This document shows, piece by piece, positions 51,201 through 61,942 of a stretch of 64,000 nucleotides of DNA. The stretch comes from Capitella teleta (taxonomy: Eukaryota; Annelida; Polychaeta; Capitellidae): the NCBI GenBank assembly GCA_000328365.1, contig KB297741.1, forward strand, positions 225,745 to 289,744. The letters are read 5' to 3'. The position numbers and the translations under genes were made by a program. The notes under the pieces were generated by a model. That model ran no database searches, had not been told where the DNA came from, and saw only the letters and a list, made by a program, of their open reading frames with translations. Positions within the stretch are counted from its first letter, which is position 1; each line of letters opens with the position of its first letter.

Positions 51201-52739
51201 TGAAACGTCATTATACGAACATCGAGTTTTATAAATTATACCAACAGTCTAACACGTAAACTGTGACACCACTGGTCAACCTCATGTCCAAACTCATGAC
51301 TACTCGTCCATTGTCACCTCAAAGAATGAGAGATAAAAACAGAGCTTTGTACAGGATTTTGTTATGACATTAGGCCTGACTTTGTTTACATCTGGAATCT
51401 AATAGGCACCAATAAACCCATCAAAGCAATTCATTAGATCAATTCCACCAACGGTTGATACCATGTGCCCTGCATAGGATCCGGATCTGCAGATACTGAT
51501 GCCATAATTAAGATCTGGATCTGATCCGTTTGAACACTACCCACCCAGCTCTAGTTTCATTTCCTTGGTTTGACTGGGGATCCATTTCCGTGTACGGATC
51601 ATAATTATGATAGCCATGAGCAGTGACATATCAGCTATTATTAGAAATTTCTAGCAATGAAATAAAATAATTCAAAACAACAGTCACAAAATTCCCGATA
51701 ACAGAGTGAACAAGATCAAACGGATGTAACACGATAACGACCAAAGCCACAAGACGACCCTTGATCAATCCTGTTACATAATATGTAATGTGTGTCTTGA
51801 ATTGTGGCAACAGCCATCAATAACATCAATGCTGTTTCAATAGCCAACAGACCATGCATAATTGATGATACTGTTGTTCTTTGGCATTACTTTGACTGCA
51901 TGTGTTGGGCCCATAACTATCAGAGCAGTCACATTCTCTGATCTTCATTATCGCCTGAACAGAGCTGAGGTCAACATGAGCTGCCGCAACTCCACGGAGC
52001 AACACGCATGAATATTCACTCCCATGGCAGCAACGTAGCTGTTGGACAATATTTTATACTATTGGTTGAGCAAGGACAGAATAATTCAAGGATCCATTTA
52101 ATTGGATGACGTACGTGGTATCTGCTTCATTCCGGAATTTCAATTTGCTCTGAGAATATTACTGACCACAGCTTGCTAGCCGTATATTCTGTGAAATGAG
52201 TTTAGTATCACGATTACATATAATTATATTGGATCTTGATTGCACTACTACTTAATGATCAATGATTACCCTTATTAAAATGTGGTATTCTAATTTTTAT
52301 ACTTAATTATATCTTCAATCAGACTCACAGAGATGTGAGATCAAACAAACGAAAGTCAAGAAAGTGTTGTGTTTTTTTTTAATTCAAGACGGTTAGATCC
52401 TCATCAGATGATATTTATCTCCTATTTCAAGCCAAGAGAGAACGCCCAAATGATACTCCAATGTCACTCGACAGTATTCGAATGGTGTGAGTCACAAGTC
52501 CCTACATAAATCATTAAATGATCATAACGTTGCCAATTTACTCGTCACTGTCACAACAAAAACCGAGGAAAATACAACAAATATCCAAATGTCGTGCTTC
52601 AAAACTATATCGTATGTGAAGAAGACAACGTCACTCGTTACCTGAGTTTGAGGTTTCCAAGGAATGATTCTAGATTAACTTGGTCCAGGAGAACGAAGTC
52701 TCCAACTCCAAACTCCCTGCCTTCATCCAAGCCTGCCAT
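42204..52739 (-). CDS. unconventional myosin-Id (MYO1D), 22 exons, 1028 aa
   Basis: A class I actin motor linking membranes to F-actin; MYO1D orthologues set left-right asymmetry. Coding exons: 52739-52642, 49022-48814, 47453-47360, 47301-47136, 46753-46700, 46646-46551, 46283-46266, 46089-46030, 45562-45446, 45391-45185, 45082-44825, 44762-44592, 44464-44319, 44262-44130, 44069-43903, 43809-43605, 43557-43436, 43386-43285, 43234-42988, 42935-42819, 42768-42620, 42354-42204. All phases join in frame. The P-loop GESGAGKT (103-110) is split by an intron. Switch I is [10 protein letters not shown] and switch II DIYGFE (410-415). The TEDS position, 16 residues before DAFAK, is E353, acidic as in vertebrate MYO1D, so heavy-chain phosphorylation should not be needed. 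The neck has IQ motifs ([10 protein letters not shown], then [10 protein letters not shown]), followed by a basic TH1 tail ending GLVLEFA. Human MYO1D has 1006 aa; most of the excess is exons 7-8. It looks intact. Confidence 0.96.
46030..46283 (-). other. MYO1D exons 7 (18-nt microexon) and 8: extra motor-domain loop
   Basis: Exon 7 (46283-46266) is 18 nt and encodes NGKIAQ. Exon 8 (46089-46030) encodes 20 residues ([20 protein letters not shown]). Both are phase 0 with good splice sites (TTCACAG|, CAG|GTATTT, TATGCAG|, ACG|GTAGAA). Together they add 26 residues compared with human MYO1D between the switch I region and SSIND. Skipping either or both keeps the frame, so they could be cassette exons. 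Confidence 0.6.
50696..50709. promoter_or_regulatory. RFX X-box in MYO1D intron 1 (site 1)
   Basis: GTTGCCATGGTAAC, an exact match to GTNRCC(N2)RGYAAC, about 2.0 kb inside the gene from the start codon. Not associated with a recognised repeat. Confidence 0.55.
50804..50817. promoter_or_regulatory. RFX X-box in MYO1D intron 1 (site 2)
   Basis: GTCACCATGGTAAC, 108 bp from site 1 and also an exact consensus match. The close pair suggests an RFX-responsive intronic enhancer. Confidence 0.55.
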
Positions 52740-53385
52740 GTTCGAACTGACTGCCAACTTCCTCAAAGTATGCCCCAGTTACATATAGATTGACCCATTT
52801 ACATAACAAACAGACCTACTTACCGTAATTTGACCTACTTACAAACAAAAATGACCTATATAACTTGAGAATGACGTCATCATCATTACGTTGAATGCGT
52901 TATGATTTGATTAATTGATTATTCACCAGAGAAAAAAAATGCCGTCTGTGATTCACCCTAAGGATTTGTTTTTCTCTCGTGATCCCTCCATCACGACAGC
53001 GGTGTTAAGGAGGTCAATCCTTTTCTCTTTCATTATCCAAGCTCATCCAAGCTCATGCCATTTTTTTCATCTACCACAAAAATTTCCAGAATTAATTAAA
53101 ACAGTGAAAACGCAGAACAGCAAAGAGTCAAGAAAATAATTACCATTCCTGAGGCAGATGTGAATTTTTATATCATACCCAAAATGATTAATAACAATTT
53201 ATGATCAGAGCAGACAAAAAAATTGAGCTACGTCATAATTATATACATCAATTATTTGGTAGAGCATAATTTTATTACAGTGATGCAACATTAAAAAAAA
53301 TATAATACAGGTATAAAAATATAAAATGAAAAACAAAACATGTATAATTCATGCATATCAATACTGACAATTACAACAATTATGA
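52740..53385. other. PNPO 3' end and MYO1D 5' region
   Basis: This 0.65-kb interval contains the PNPO polyadenylation signal and the MYO1D 5' UTR or promoter. No TATA-like element stands out for MYO1D. Confidence 0.5.
53271..53276 (-). terminator. PNPO polyadenylation signal
   Basis: AATAAA on the minus strand about 110 nt past the PNPO stop codon. Confidence 0.65.
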
Positions 53386-55027
53386 CTAAGGTGAGAGGCG
53401 CTCAATGACCCAGCCGTCATCTCCATGGTGAGTGACCAAAGGGTCAATAACCTCTCCCTCAGCTGGTCGTCTGAAACAAATTCGATCGTGAATCCGGTTG
53501 GTTTGTCCCTGCCAGAACTCCACACGATGCGGGCGAATGAGGTAGCCGCCCCTGAAAACACACTATTAGTTGCACAGGGTCAAGGGTCAAGGAGAGCTCA
53601 CCAGTAGTCGGGTTTCGGGAGCATTTCAACTGAAGAGAACTTCTCCTGAAGACTTTTGTTTCGGTCATCCAAAACCTGAAATATTGATTAATGAGTTTAT
53701 TAATTAGACTGACTGATGGCAAACCTGTCGACTTGGGATGACTTTGCTCTGGTGACTCACACACGCCCCAATTTGACTTGATTTTGGTCGCGACTGAAAA
53801 TACGCAGTTGACTCCTCTTCAGACAACTTCTCTGCAGTACCTTCAATGCGGACCTGAACGCAACAAGTAATAATCAGCTGAGATTTCAAGCCAACATTTC
53901 TTCAACTCATACCACACGATTAAGAACATCCCAATTGAAACAGAGAGACACTCGTGGGTTTTCAGTCTGTTGAAAAGAAAAAGAAGAAATATATTAACCT
54001 GGCGACTCCAAGTGTCATCAGTTTCCCCGCAGTTACACCAATAGAAAGCAAGACTAACGCGAGGATTCTCTAGCTGAGACGAAACAAATACTCATGTAAA
54101 TTCAAATTAAAAGCAACTCACGATATCCTGAGCTTTCTTGCTGGTGTAATTAGTGAAGAACATAAAACCTCTCGAGTCGAAACCTTTCAAGAGAACAATT
54201 CTTACAGACGGACACCCATCTCTGAAGAGAAATACAGTGTGTGAGGAGGAGAGGAAGTTGGAAGGAGTTTACTTGGTAGCCGTGGCTAAAGACATAGCAT
54301 TTGCTTCGTGGATGCTTGGAGTGTTACAGGCTTCTTTGAACCATTCTCCAAAATTGGCGTACGGTTCCTTTGACGTCAGTTGTCCGATGTCAAACACTTC
54401 TCCCTCCCCTTTGTATGCTTTACGCATTCCTGAAAGAAAAATAACATAAGTTATTTACTTATCATAAGGGTCAATGAACAGGACTACAAATACAGGCAAT
54501 TTTCCTTAATTATCATTAAAAACTTACTTACACTATGTATATATAATAAGGCAAATTATGCTAGATGCATCCTCATTATTCATGCAAGAAATCACAAATA
54601 CATCGGATAGATGTTACTACTAGTAGTATTGGGCCTTTTTGTACAGCTTGGTTGGAGGAAATGTTTTTGCCGTATATTTCGTTTACCAAACAAGACCAGA
54701 ATATCTCTCAGAAAACTCAAGACTAAATATATTCCACTCCTCAGCCACATAATTACACAATAATACTTGTTTTGTAATGTTAGGAAGTATGAATATATAG
54801 TTATGAAACAGAATCATCATCATGAGACTGAGAGTCGGAATGGTGGATTACCTCATTATCGCTCACATTTTCAGAGCACGTACCATTTCAAAGCAGTATA
54901 CTGTATTAAACAAACCTGCAATATCCACTTTATCTGTCATCTTTCTTTTCACAAAGCCAACTCTAGCAAATGACAAGGGGTAATCTCTGAATAAAGTCAG
55001 TTTTCTCAATGACAACTTGACAGCCAT
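53386..55027 (-). CDS. pyridoxamine/pyridoxine 5'-phosphate oxidase
   Basis: An FMN-dependent enzyme that oxidises PNP or PMP to pyridoxal 5'-phosphate, the last step of vitamin B6 salvage. Exons: 55027-54916, 54429-54273, 54221-54122, alternative 3a 54073-53999 or 3b 53966-53913, 53853-53725, 53675-53602, 53551-53386. With 3a the protein has 270 aa, with 3b 263 (human 261). Visible motifs: [33 protein letters not shown] with FMN/substrate Arg97 and Lys102; [48 protein letters not shown] with the substrate and FMN arginines; C-terminal ERLSP. The first 30 residues ([16 protein letters not shown]...) are basic and hydrophobic, suggesting a mitochondrial presequence; Met30 offers a shorter cytosolic start. 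The gene looks intact apart from the exon choice. Confidence 0.96.
53913..53966 (-). other. PNPO alternative exon 3b
   Basis: 18 codons, phase 0 at both ends: [18 protein letters not shown]. Its length matches the human WEPLNRQ segment exactly, but the Gln139 equivalent is Val. Acceptor TTCAACAG, donor GTG|GTATGA. Only 32 nt separate it from exon 3a. Confidence 0.8.
53999..54073 (-). other. PNPO alternative exon 3a
   Basis: 25 codons, phase 0 at both ends: [12 protein letters not shown] then [13 protein letters not shown]. The final Q aligns with human Gln139, an FMN ligand, but 7 extra residues separate it from the conserved Trp. Acceptor GTCTCAG, donor CAG|GTTAAT. Confidence 0.75.
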
Positions 55028-56870
55028 CGACCACTTGAAATAAGTTTAGTGTCACAATTACAACACGCACCGCACGTTTCGGTTTGAATTCGTTTTGTAT
55101 TAATTACGTACATGTAATATATTTTCTTCTCGCACATTCTACAAGTGCAGGAGGCCAAGTTACTGTGTGATTCAAAAAGCTAGGTTATGGGTTTTAATCG
55201 CCCATTATCGTGCACTTTATTACATGTACAATAGCAGAATCTCATCATAAAATGATTAAAATGCCAACGATGACGGCAGAGAATGCTGGAACTGGAGGCC
55301 GTTATGAGGCCATGCACTCATAACGCAGAATTTATGATTCATAAAGCATTTGATACATTATGATTACACGAAGAAACCAACCAGTGGTGTGCACAATAGG
55401 ACAACATTTTCTGAACTAAGGTGCACAAAAGAATCAGAAATTATACCTCTACGAATCAGTTCTTATTCATTGTACGAAGTAAGCATGTGTAAATTCGTGA
55501 AGTTGTGCAATGCATGATGTTTATTTAGCATGCTTCTAATTACAATGCTATGAAGTTTTACCCATTGGAAAAATATAAGATTAAAAATTTCAATAACCAG
55601 AAACAATTTGCAAGATGCCTTCCTTATACTTGTCAATTATGATATATATATATTTTTTTTTTTTTTTTTTGAGAAAGGAGGAAAAACTCAGGCTTCATCA
55701 TTGTACGGTTTTATTGTGAAATCACACATAATCAGCACCCAATATGGTACACCCAAGCATACAGTATTTACACACACCATTTTTGAGCTGTACGCTAAAT
55801 GTACTTGCGTAGATAACACCAGAATGGAAAGAAAAAAAAAATCAGAAAAATTCTATTTCATATTTTGTGAACGTATTTTTACTTAGTATCCAAATTGTAT
55901 CACAGAAATAAAATTAACTTTCTCCATATGTACATAGTGTGAGGGTCCCAAGAGAAATTTATACACCGTTAATTCACATTTTAACTACCCTTGTCTGAGA
56001 AACCCCACCCCCCCCCCACCTTCGCAAAAAAAGAAAAACAAAAACAAAAAAAACAGTACAAAGGAAAATATTCCATCAAAGTTCTAAAAACAAATCATCC
56101 TAATTATTTATAAATTACAATGTAAATTTAAATTTTACTCACTAAACTTTTTCTCAAGAAATATTATCGGTCACTCCTAGTAACAATAAGGCACGCTTTA
56201 TATACCAACAGACAACAGGGAAAGAAAAGAAAAAAAGGAAGTTTAGAAATGAAGATGAATAAAATATTCAGAAGATTAATGAAATCAGGAAGTGTGTAGA
56301 AATGTATGGCATCACAAAAGAAAAAGAAAAATTGTATCCCTCTATACATTTTTTACCAGCAGATTATTGTATTTAACTCTGCATCTCAAGGATTGAAAGT
56401 TCTAAATCAAGCACATGTAGGTTGTTAATGAACAAGATGAGGTTTAGATTCACAAAATAAGAGAAAAAAAATAATGAGAGGTAAACATAGTGTAAACAAC
56501 AACAAATTTCACATGTAAAAAGAGTAGAAAAAAAAAGTTCAGCAAGAAAAAAAAAAGAAAAAATTTAAACTTTTTGAGACCACGAAAAGATTTGGCATCA
56601 GCGCCCTCAAGCCGACGGAAGTAAGTCCGAAGAGAGGGAGATTCGGTTAGAAAAGATTTGCATAGCATAAGATGAGGCCACGTGTGTGACAATAATGCGA
56701 AGAAGAATAATAGAGAAAACACACACCCTGAGTGGCAGCTGAGGGAATGGCAGTTAATTTAGTAGAAGATGGAATGTTAAAATTATGAAATACTGAGACA
56801 GAATCAGAATGATGAGAAGTTTCTATTTGATTTCAAACAACTTTCAAACATATAAATCTACATCACAGTA
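55028..56870. other. PNPO upstream region
   Basis: 1.8 kb between the PNPO start and the GalNAc-transferase polyadenylation signal. It contains poly-T (about 55651-55670), a C-rich run (about 56006-56020) and A-rich tracts. No further gene seen. The PNPO promoter is presumably near 55050-55300 but lacks a distinctive motif. Confidence 0.5.
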
Positions 56871-56876
56871 TTTATT
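56871..56876 (-). terminator. GalNAc-transferase polyadenylation signal
   Basis: AATAAA on the minus strand about 70 nt beyond the stop codon. Confidence 0.65.
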
Positions 56877-56942
56877 TGGTATTTGTACAAAAATATAATA
56901 TTTTTTTAAGGGTACTGTGTTACCCCTTCTAGAGGTACTGTG

Positions 56943-59900
56943 CTACCTCAGCAATTTCTGACCATTCGGTTCAGTTTTTTTAACGTCTGAATCTGGAATT
57001 TTACGTTTCCAATGGAAGATTTGGCGGTCGATTCCCGTGCAAGCCTTCATCTCAATCTTAGTGCCATCCTCAGAGAGAGTGATGCACAAATTGGTGTTCT
57101 TGTGGCGCAAGGTGTTGTCCTGAGGAAATATTGAATGATTGATGTATTGATACATTGAATGATTGATGAGATACTCACAGGTCCATAAATCCACTCTTGG
57201 TTTCCTTTCATGGCGTGACATGGATATATCATAACAAATTGACCTGCGTAGTCAAAACATCCTTCATCACGACGAATCTCACCACTCTTACTCAACATCC
57301 AGTACTGAAAGGAAACGGCGCATTAATTAAATAAAGAAAAGTTGGCATTGAGAACGGAGAGGCTTTGTTCTTACATGAATAAAGGAAAGAGCTCGAATAA
57401 ATGGAGCTGGGCTTATATGAAAAAGGGAGGAGCTCTTATGAAAAACGAAGATAGATGCCTTTATGAAATAGTGAACAGCAGCTTTAATTGGAGAGAAAGT
57501 AACCATGAAAATGAGAGACAACTTGAAAGAAGGTCATGACGAACAAAAGATAGGGGTTTGCGTACATAAACTTAAAGACAAGTTGGGCAAACGAAGATAT
57601 CGCTAGTCAACCAGAATAAACAATGACGCCATTGTCTTAGCAAGAAAACAGAAGTCAGATAAAATAGACAAATACACTTTAGAATATTTTTAAAACTTCA
57701 ATTTAAACTCCAGCACCATCAGTAAAAGCATGTCTTAATTGAGTACCCATCGGTCTGTAGGCGAAACTTTGCTCCTACACGAGATCGGTTCAATCAGCAT
57801 GCTTTTATCTTGTTGTTCTACAGCGGCTAAGCATCGATTGTCTGCCCTGACCTACCGTGCGTGATACAATGGCGCAAGATGGGGAGAGAAAAAAGCAGAG
57901 ATGAGAAAAGGAATCAGATCTCACCTGATTGCCCCCCATGTTATGGCATGGCCAGAGTTTGATGGCTTTATTGTACGCCTTTTTGTCAGCCGCGCTGTCA
58001 AGGCAAGCCGGCTGTGATTGGCTATTAAATACGCCGTTGACCTTAATTCTTATCTGTGATACATTAAAGGAGAGAAGAAATATTCAATTAGGTCAAATGT
58101 CAAGTTTAAATCTAGGTCAAAGATCAGAAAATATGAATCAGAAGTCACTGACCTCCCCTGAAGCAAGGGATTCTCCAGGAATGAAGAGGTCAGGGTAGAT
58201 GTTGTCCAAGTACCACTTGAAGCTTTTGCAATGGAGCCGCTCGCGTAATGCTTTCCTAGCTGACACATCTCCATAGTCACCCTTGATTGATAACAACATC
58301 ATTCGGTGGGTTGTTCAGGAACAAATATTGCATTGGTACGAAAATCGAAAAATTTGAACGCTTCATGTTATAAGTGATTAAATATCGGGATGAGATTGGA
58401 AAAATTTGGGAGTTGATAGCCACATGCAGGAGAGTGGGGATGTGGGAGCTCACGGGAAATAAAGATGAAACTTAGTAAATTGCGAGAAAATCAAGAAAAT
58501 CAGACTGAAGCCGAAAGCAGATTAAAGTAGGGAATTAGTGCGGCAATCATGACGTGCAAAATCATCGACAACGACTGACGCAGGTACGTGACTCACCAGG
58601 TCGTAATTAAACCTCTCGTAATAATATTTACTGAACTCATCCAGCCAGACTTCAGCCAGGCGTATAGAGTTCTTCTTCACGACATTAACCCCAGTCTTCC
58701 AAGAATACGGACTGCGTTTGCGGAAAATATGACCAACGTGACTGCATGGCGCGATATCCAACGAACCACCACACATCCATATCTAGAAGAGAGGCCAACT
58801 CAAGGTCATTTACAGAGGTCGTTCTAGAGGTTCCAAGGTTCCAAGGATGAAAGGTCAATTGGTTAAAAGGTCAAAATAACATGCACTGCCACCCCCAACA
58901 GAAAAGAAACCTCGTCTCGATCAAGCCTTATGAACACACATCTTCTGAACCCTGTCTCACCAAGTCATGGTCAATTCTGTCATAATAGTGGTGACGGTAT
59001 TCATCCATCCACACTTCCGCCATGCGGATTGTGTTCTTACGAATATAGTTTTCGGTGCCGCCTTTCGCACCTTTGATAGGATTGCGGTCACGAAATATGT
59101 GGCCCACATGCGAACAGGGCAAGGTTTCGAGCAAGCCCCCACACATCCAAATCTGCAAGACGGCTCAGAACGGTTAAGCGACGCTCAAAACCCAATCGAT
59201 TCATCCGCAAATCAAGCGCTCTTTCCACTGATTAGTATGCGACCACACCATGCATGAGGGTTAGTCAGTTAGCGGGGGTGTTAGGGCTATTGCCACCCTA
59301 ACTCACCAAATCGTGATTGAAACGCTCATAATAGTAGTTGGCATATTCATCCATCCAAACTTCAGCCAGACGAATGGAATTTTTTTTCACAGGATTGCCA
59401 GTGTTTTTCCAAGAATATGGACTTCGTTTACGGAAGATGTGGCCTACATGTGAGCAGAGAACCTGGTACAGAGTTCCTCCGCACATCCAGACCTATACAT
59501 GCAAAACATATTAATGCTGAAAACATGGTTATATGTTGCACCTTTGTACAAACTGTATAACCATGGGTGATAATTAGCAATTGTGATTTAACAAGATCAA
59601 TCCTGAGCATTGAGTTCAGATTGACAAGACGCAAAAAAATGACAATGAGGACAGCAGTACCCGATAGGGTTGATGTCATTAGCTGAGATCATGTATTAAA
59701 ATACAATAAATATTCATCCAATATGTTGTACTACTACTTGCACATAACTATTAACTTCAGAAATATAATTGATCCAATATGAATAGAAAAGGCTTACCCT
59801 GAATGACAATTCAAGATTTTCCCCTCCCCAGATATCCATCCCAGGATCATAAGTACCCAAGTACTCAAAATACTCTCTGCTAATCGAGAACAGGCCACCA

Positions 59901-61901
59901 GCCATGGTTGGACTCCTGTTCAAAAAAAAAAAAAAAACAACATAAAATCAACCAAAATATCAACCAAACTTGATACCTGACTGGATCAACGTCGCTTTTG
60001 CGTCGCTTTTTTTCGTGATCAGGAATTCCATGCCAGTTGAACTGTAGATTCCAATCAAAGCCTCCAACGCTGGTGGATTTAGCGCTGCTATACTGATACT
60101 GAATAGTATCGTCATTGATCACATCAATAACAGGAGTGACAACATTGGACTTGTTCTGCGATATCCTGTCCAAGAGCGGCTCCAACCACCCTGAGGAAAC
60201 ACTTTCATGAGAGCTCACTAGAGGGCAGTAACATCACTCACCCATCGTGCATTCGCAGTGGGAATCCAGGAAAGTGAGTACGTTGCCCTGGGCAACAGAC
60301 GCTCCTAAGAGACGCGCTCGGATGAGGCCCTCACGCTTCTTTGCTCTCACAAGACGTACTTTCTCCTGAGAATCTGCAAACTCTTGCAAAGGAGCTTGTA
60401 AGTGCTCTGTGGAGAGAACGACTCATAAACCAAAGAACCAAGACACAAATTCATTTGTTATTGTTCAAAGCATTATATCCCACGATACCATCTCTGAAAG
60501 AACAATTTCATCACAAGATGGCAACATTGGCATGGTATAAAAATAAATGTTTTTGTTTTTTTTGACAAGTGGGTATCTATCAGAGCTCAGAAGCCTATAA
60601 AAGAATACAATCAATAAATCTTATCACTGAGGTATCAATCGACCATACAAACTCAATTAAAATAAACGCAGACTGACCGAAATCGGAGAAGTCATCCACC
60701 AGGATGATTTCCTTGACCAGATGACCAGGCGAGCGGTCAAGACAGCTGAACACAGTTCTGAGAAGAACTGACCAAGCCTCATTGTGGAAAATCACAATGA
60801 TGGACGTGTCTGGCAGTTCGGTCGCATAGTTGCGATCACGGCACCTAAACATTCACAAGGAGACTATAAGAATAAACTCAATAAAGTCAACAAGGGTTGT
60901 CAAAGCAATAGTATTGAGTGAAAGAAGGAGAGCCAGGAGAGGAAGCGAGAAAGCTTTCCTTCGAAGCAATCAGATTGACAGCTTTTTCTTGTAAGGGAGA
61001 AATTGGGCAAGCCGCCTTGCAGACCAATATTCCTTTTATCCATATTATTTTTTGGTAGCAACTACAAAGTGAATCTCGATCTCTACCCAGAAAGACAATC
61101 AAATTGAGACTCAGAGCAATTTCAATCAAAGAGAATGCTGATGGAATGATGAATAAATGAACTGACTCTTTATCCCTGACATCCGGCAGAGTGCGGTGCA
61201 ATGACATCTGATCGCTGGCATATTGGTTAAAGGCGTTGCGCTGGTATCCCTTCTCGTATTTCTTCAGCTCTTCTGGTGACAGCTTGCTCTTGTCTATATT
61301 CAGGCCCTTTCCGTTTTCACCTGAACATACATATTAGCATAATTAACAGGTAAGACAAATAATGAAAAAACATTAAACTTGAAAACTCCCATGCACGTAG
61401 GCCAATTGTCATAAAGAGCAATGAAATAAGACGTGAGCACCCACCGGGGCCTTTAGGATCAAACTCAGCCACTTCAGGTTCATTTAGTGGTCTGTATACG
61501 GATTGCATCCCTGCTGGTTTTAGGTTAGGGACGATTTCGTCAACTTTGAGCACAGGCTTCTTGAGGGTAGGTGCGTTGATTTGATGTTTTTCTTTTGCGA
61601 TTTCAGTCTCTTTTGCTTTCAGGGCATCTGCTGCGTCTTTCTTCATTTTATCCTGGAATCGCATCCAATCCGGATTCGGTTGCTCCAGGACAGGCTGCTC
61701 CGGTTGGAAATTCTTGGGACGGTTTTTTGTATTTTGCATAATGAAGTCTTTACCAGGAGCCACGTCACGCTCCTTCAAGTCTTTGTGGTCAGTATTGGAC
61801 TGACCACCGTTCAGCACGACGGTCATCCCGACCAGGCAGAACCACAGAAGAGGCACACCGATGATGAGTTTGAGCACAATGCCTTTTTTACGACGAAACA
61901 T
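56943..61901 (-). CDS. polypeptide N-acetylgalactosaminyltransferase, 673 aa
   Basis: Golgi type II membrane enzyme that starts mucin-type O-glycosylation by moving GalNAc from UDP-GalNAc to Ser/Thr. Exons: 61901-61445, 61320-61167, 60844-60678, 60406-60242, 60190-59977, 59915-59798, one of 7a/7b/7c, 58281-58153, 58053-57925, 57304-57179, 57119-56943. A short basic tail is followed by a membrane anchor (about 8-30) and a lysine-rich stem to about 150. The GT27 catalytic domain has [18 protein letters not shown], the metal motif D307-S-H309, WGGEN (415-419) and CSHVGH (438-443). The lectin domain (about 540-673) has repeats with CLD, CFD and CIT cores and GNQ motifs. The ATG used is the first in the exon whose acceptor is at 61943. 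The closest group appears to be the GLY-5/PGANT9-like transferases; the exact orthologue is uncertain. Confidence 0.95.
58597..58782 (-). other. GalNAc-transferase alternative exon 7c
   Basis: 62 codons, phase 0: [18 protein letters not shown]... with lid loop [19 protein letters not shown]. It is 47 of 62 residues identical to 7a. Acceptor CTTCTAG, donor CTG|GTGAGT. It ends ERFNYDL. Confidence 0.93.
58961..59152 (-). other. GalNAc-transferase alternative exon 7b
   Basis: 64 codons, phase 0: [18 protein letters not shown]... with a divergent lid loop [20 protein letters not shown], two residues longer and without the usual PY-aromatic pair. Acceptor TCTTGCAG, donor TTG|GTGAGA. It ends DRIDHDL. 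Confidence 0.93.
59307..59492 (-). other. GalNAc-transferase alternative exon 7a
   Basis: 62 codons, phase 0: [18 protein letters not shown]... with lid loop [19 protein letters not shown]. Acceptor TGTATAG, donor TTG|GTGAGT. It ends ERFNHDL. Confidence 0.93.
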
Positions 61902-61942
61902 GATTCTGGTCGTTTTATTCACACACTGAGCATTATCACAGC

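Larger units (their letters stand above)
49023..52641 (-). other. MYO1D intron 1 (3.6 kb)
   Basis: The largest intron of the gene. It holds two X-box palindromes (50696-50709, 50804-50817), a purine-rich G tract near 50950-50970, and a 29-nt string AATTTCTAGCAATGAAATAA... present at both about 51110 and 51647. No coding sequence seen. Confidence 0.8.

Noticed and set aside
60282-60296. X-box match GTTGCCCTGGGCAAC
   Set aside because: It lies in GalNAc-transferase exon 4 and is explained by the conserved coding sequence for Val-Ala-Gln-Gly-Asn.
61902-61922. GTG-initiated N-terminal extension of the GalNAc-transferase
   Set aside because: The first ATG is at 61901 and gives a proper type II anchor; the upstream codons follow a splice acceptor and are best read as 5' UTR.
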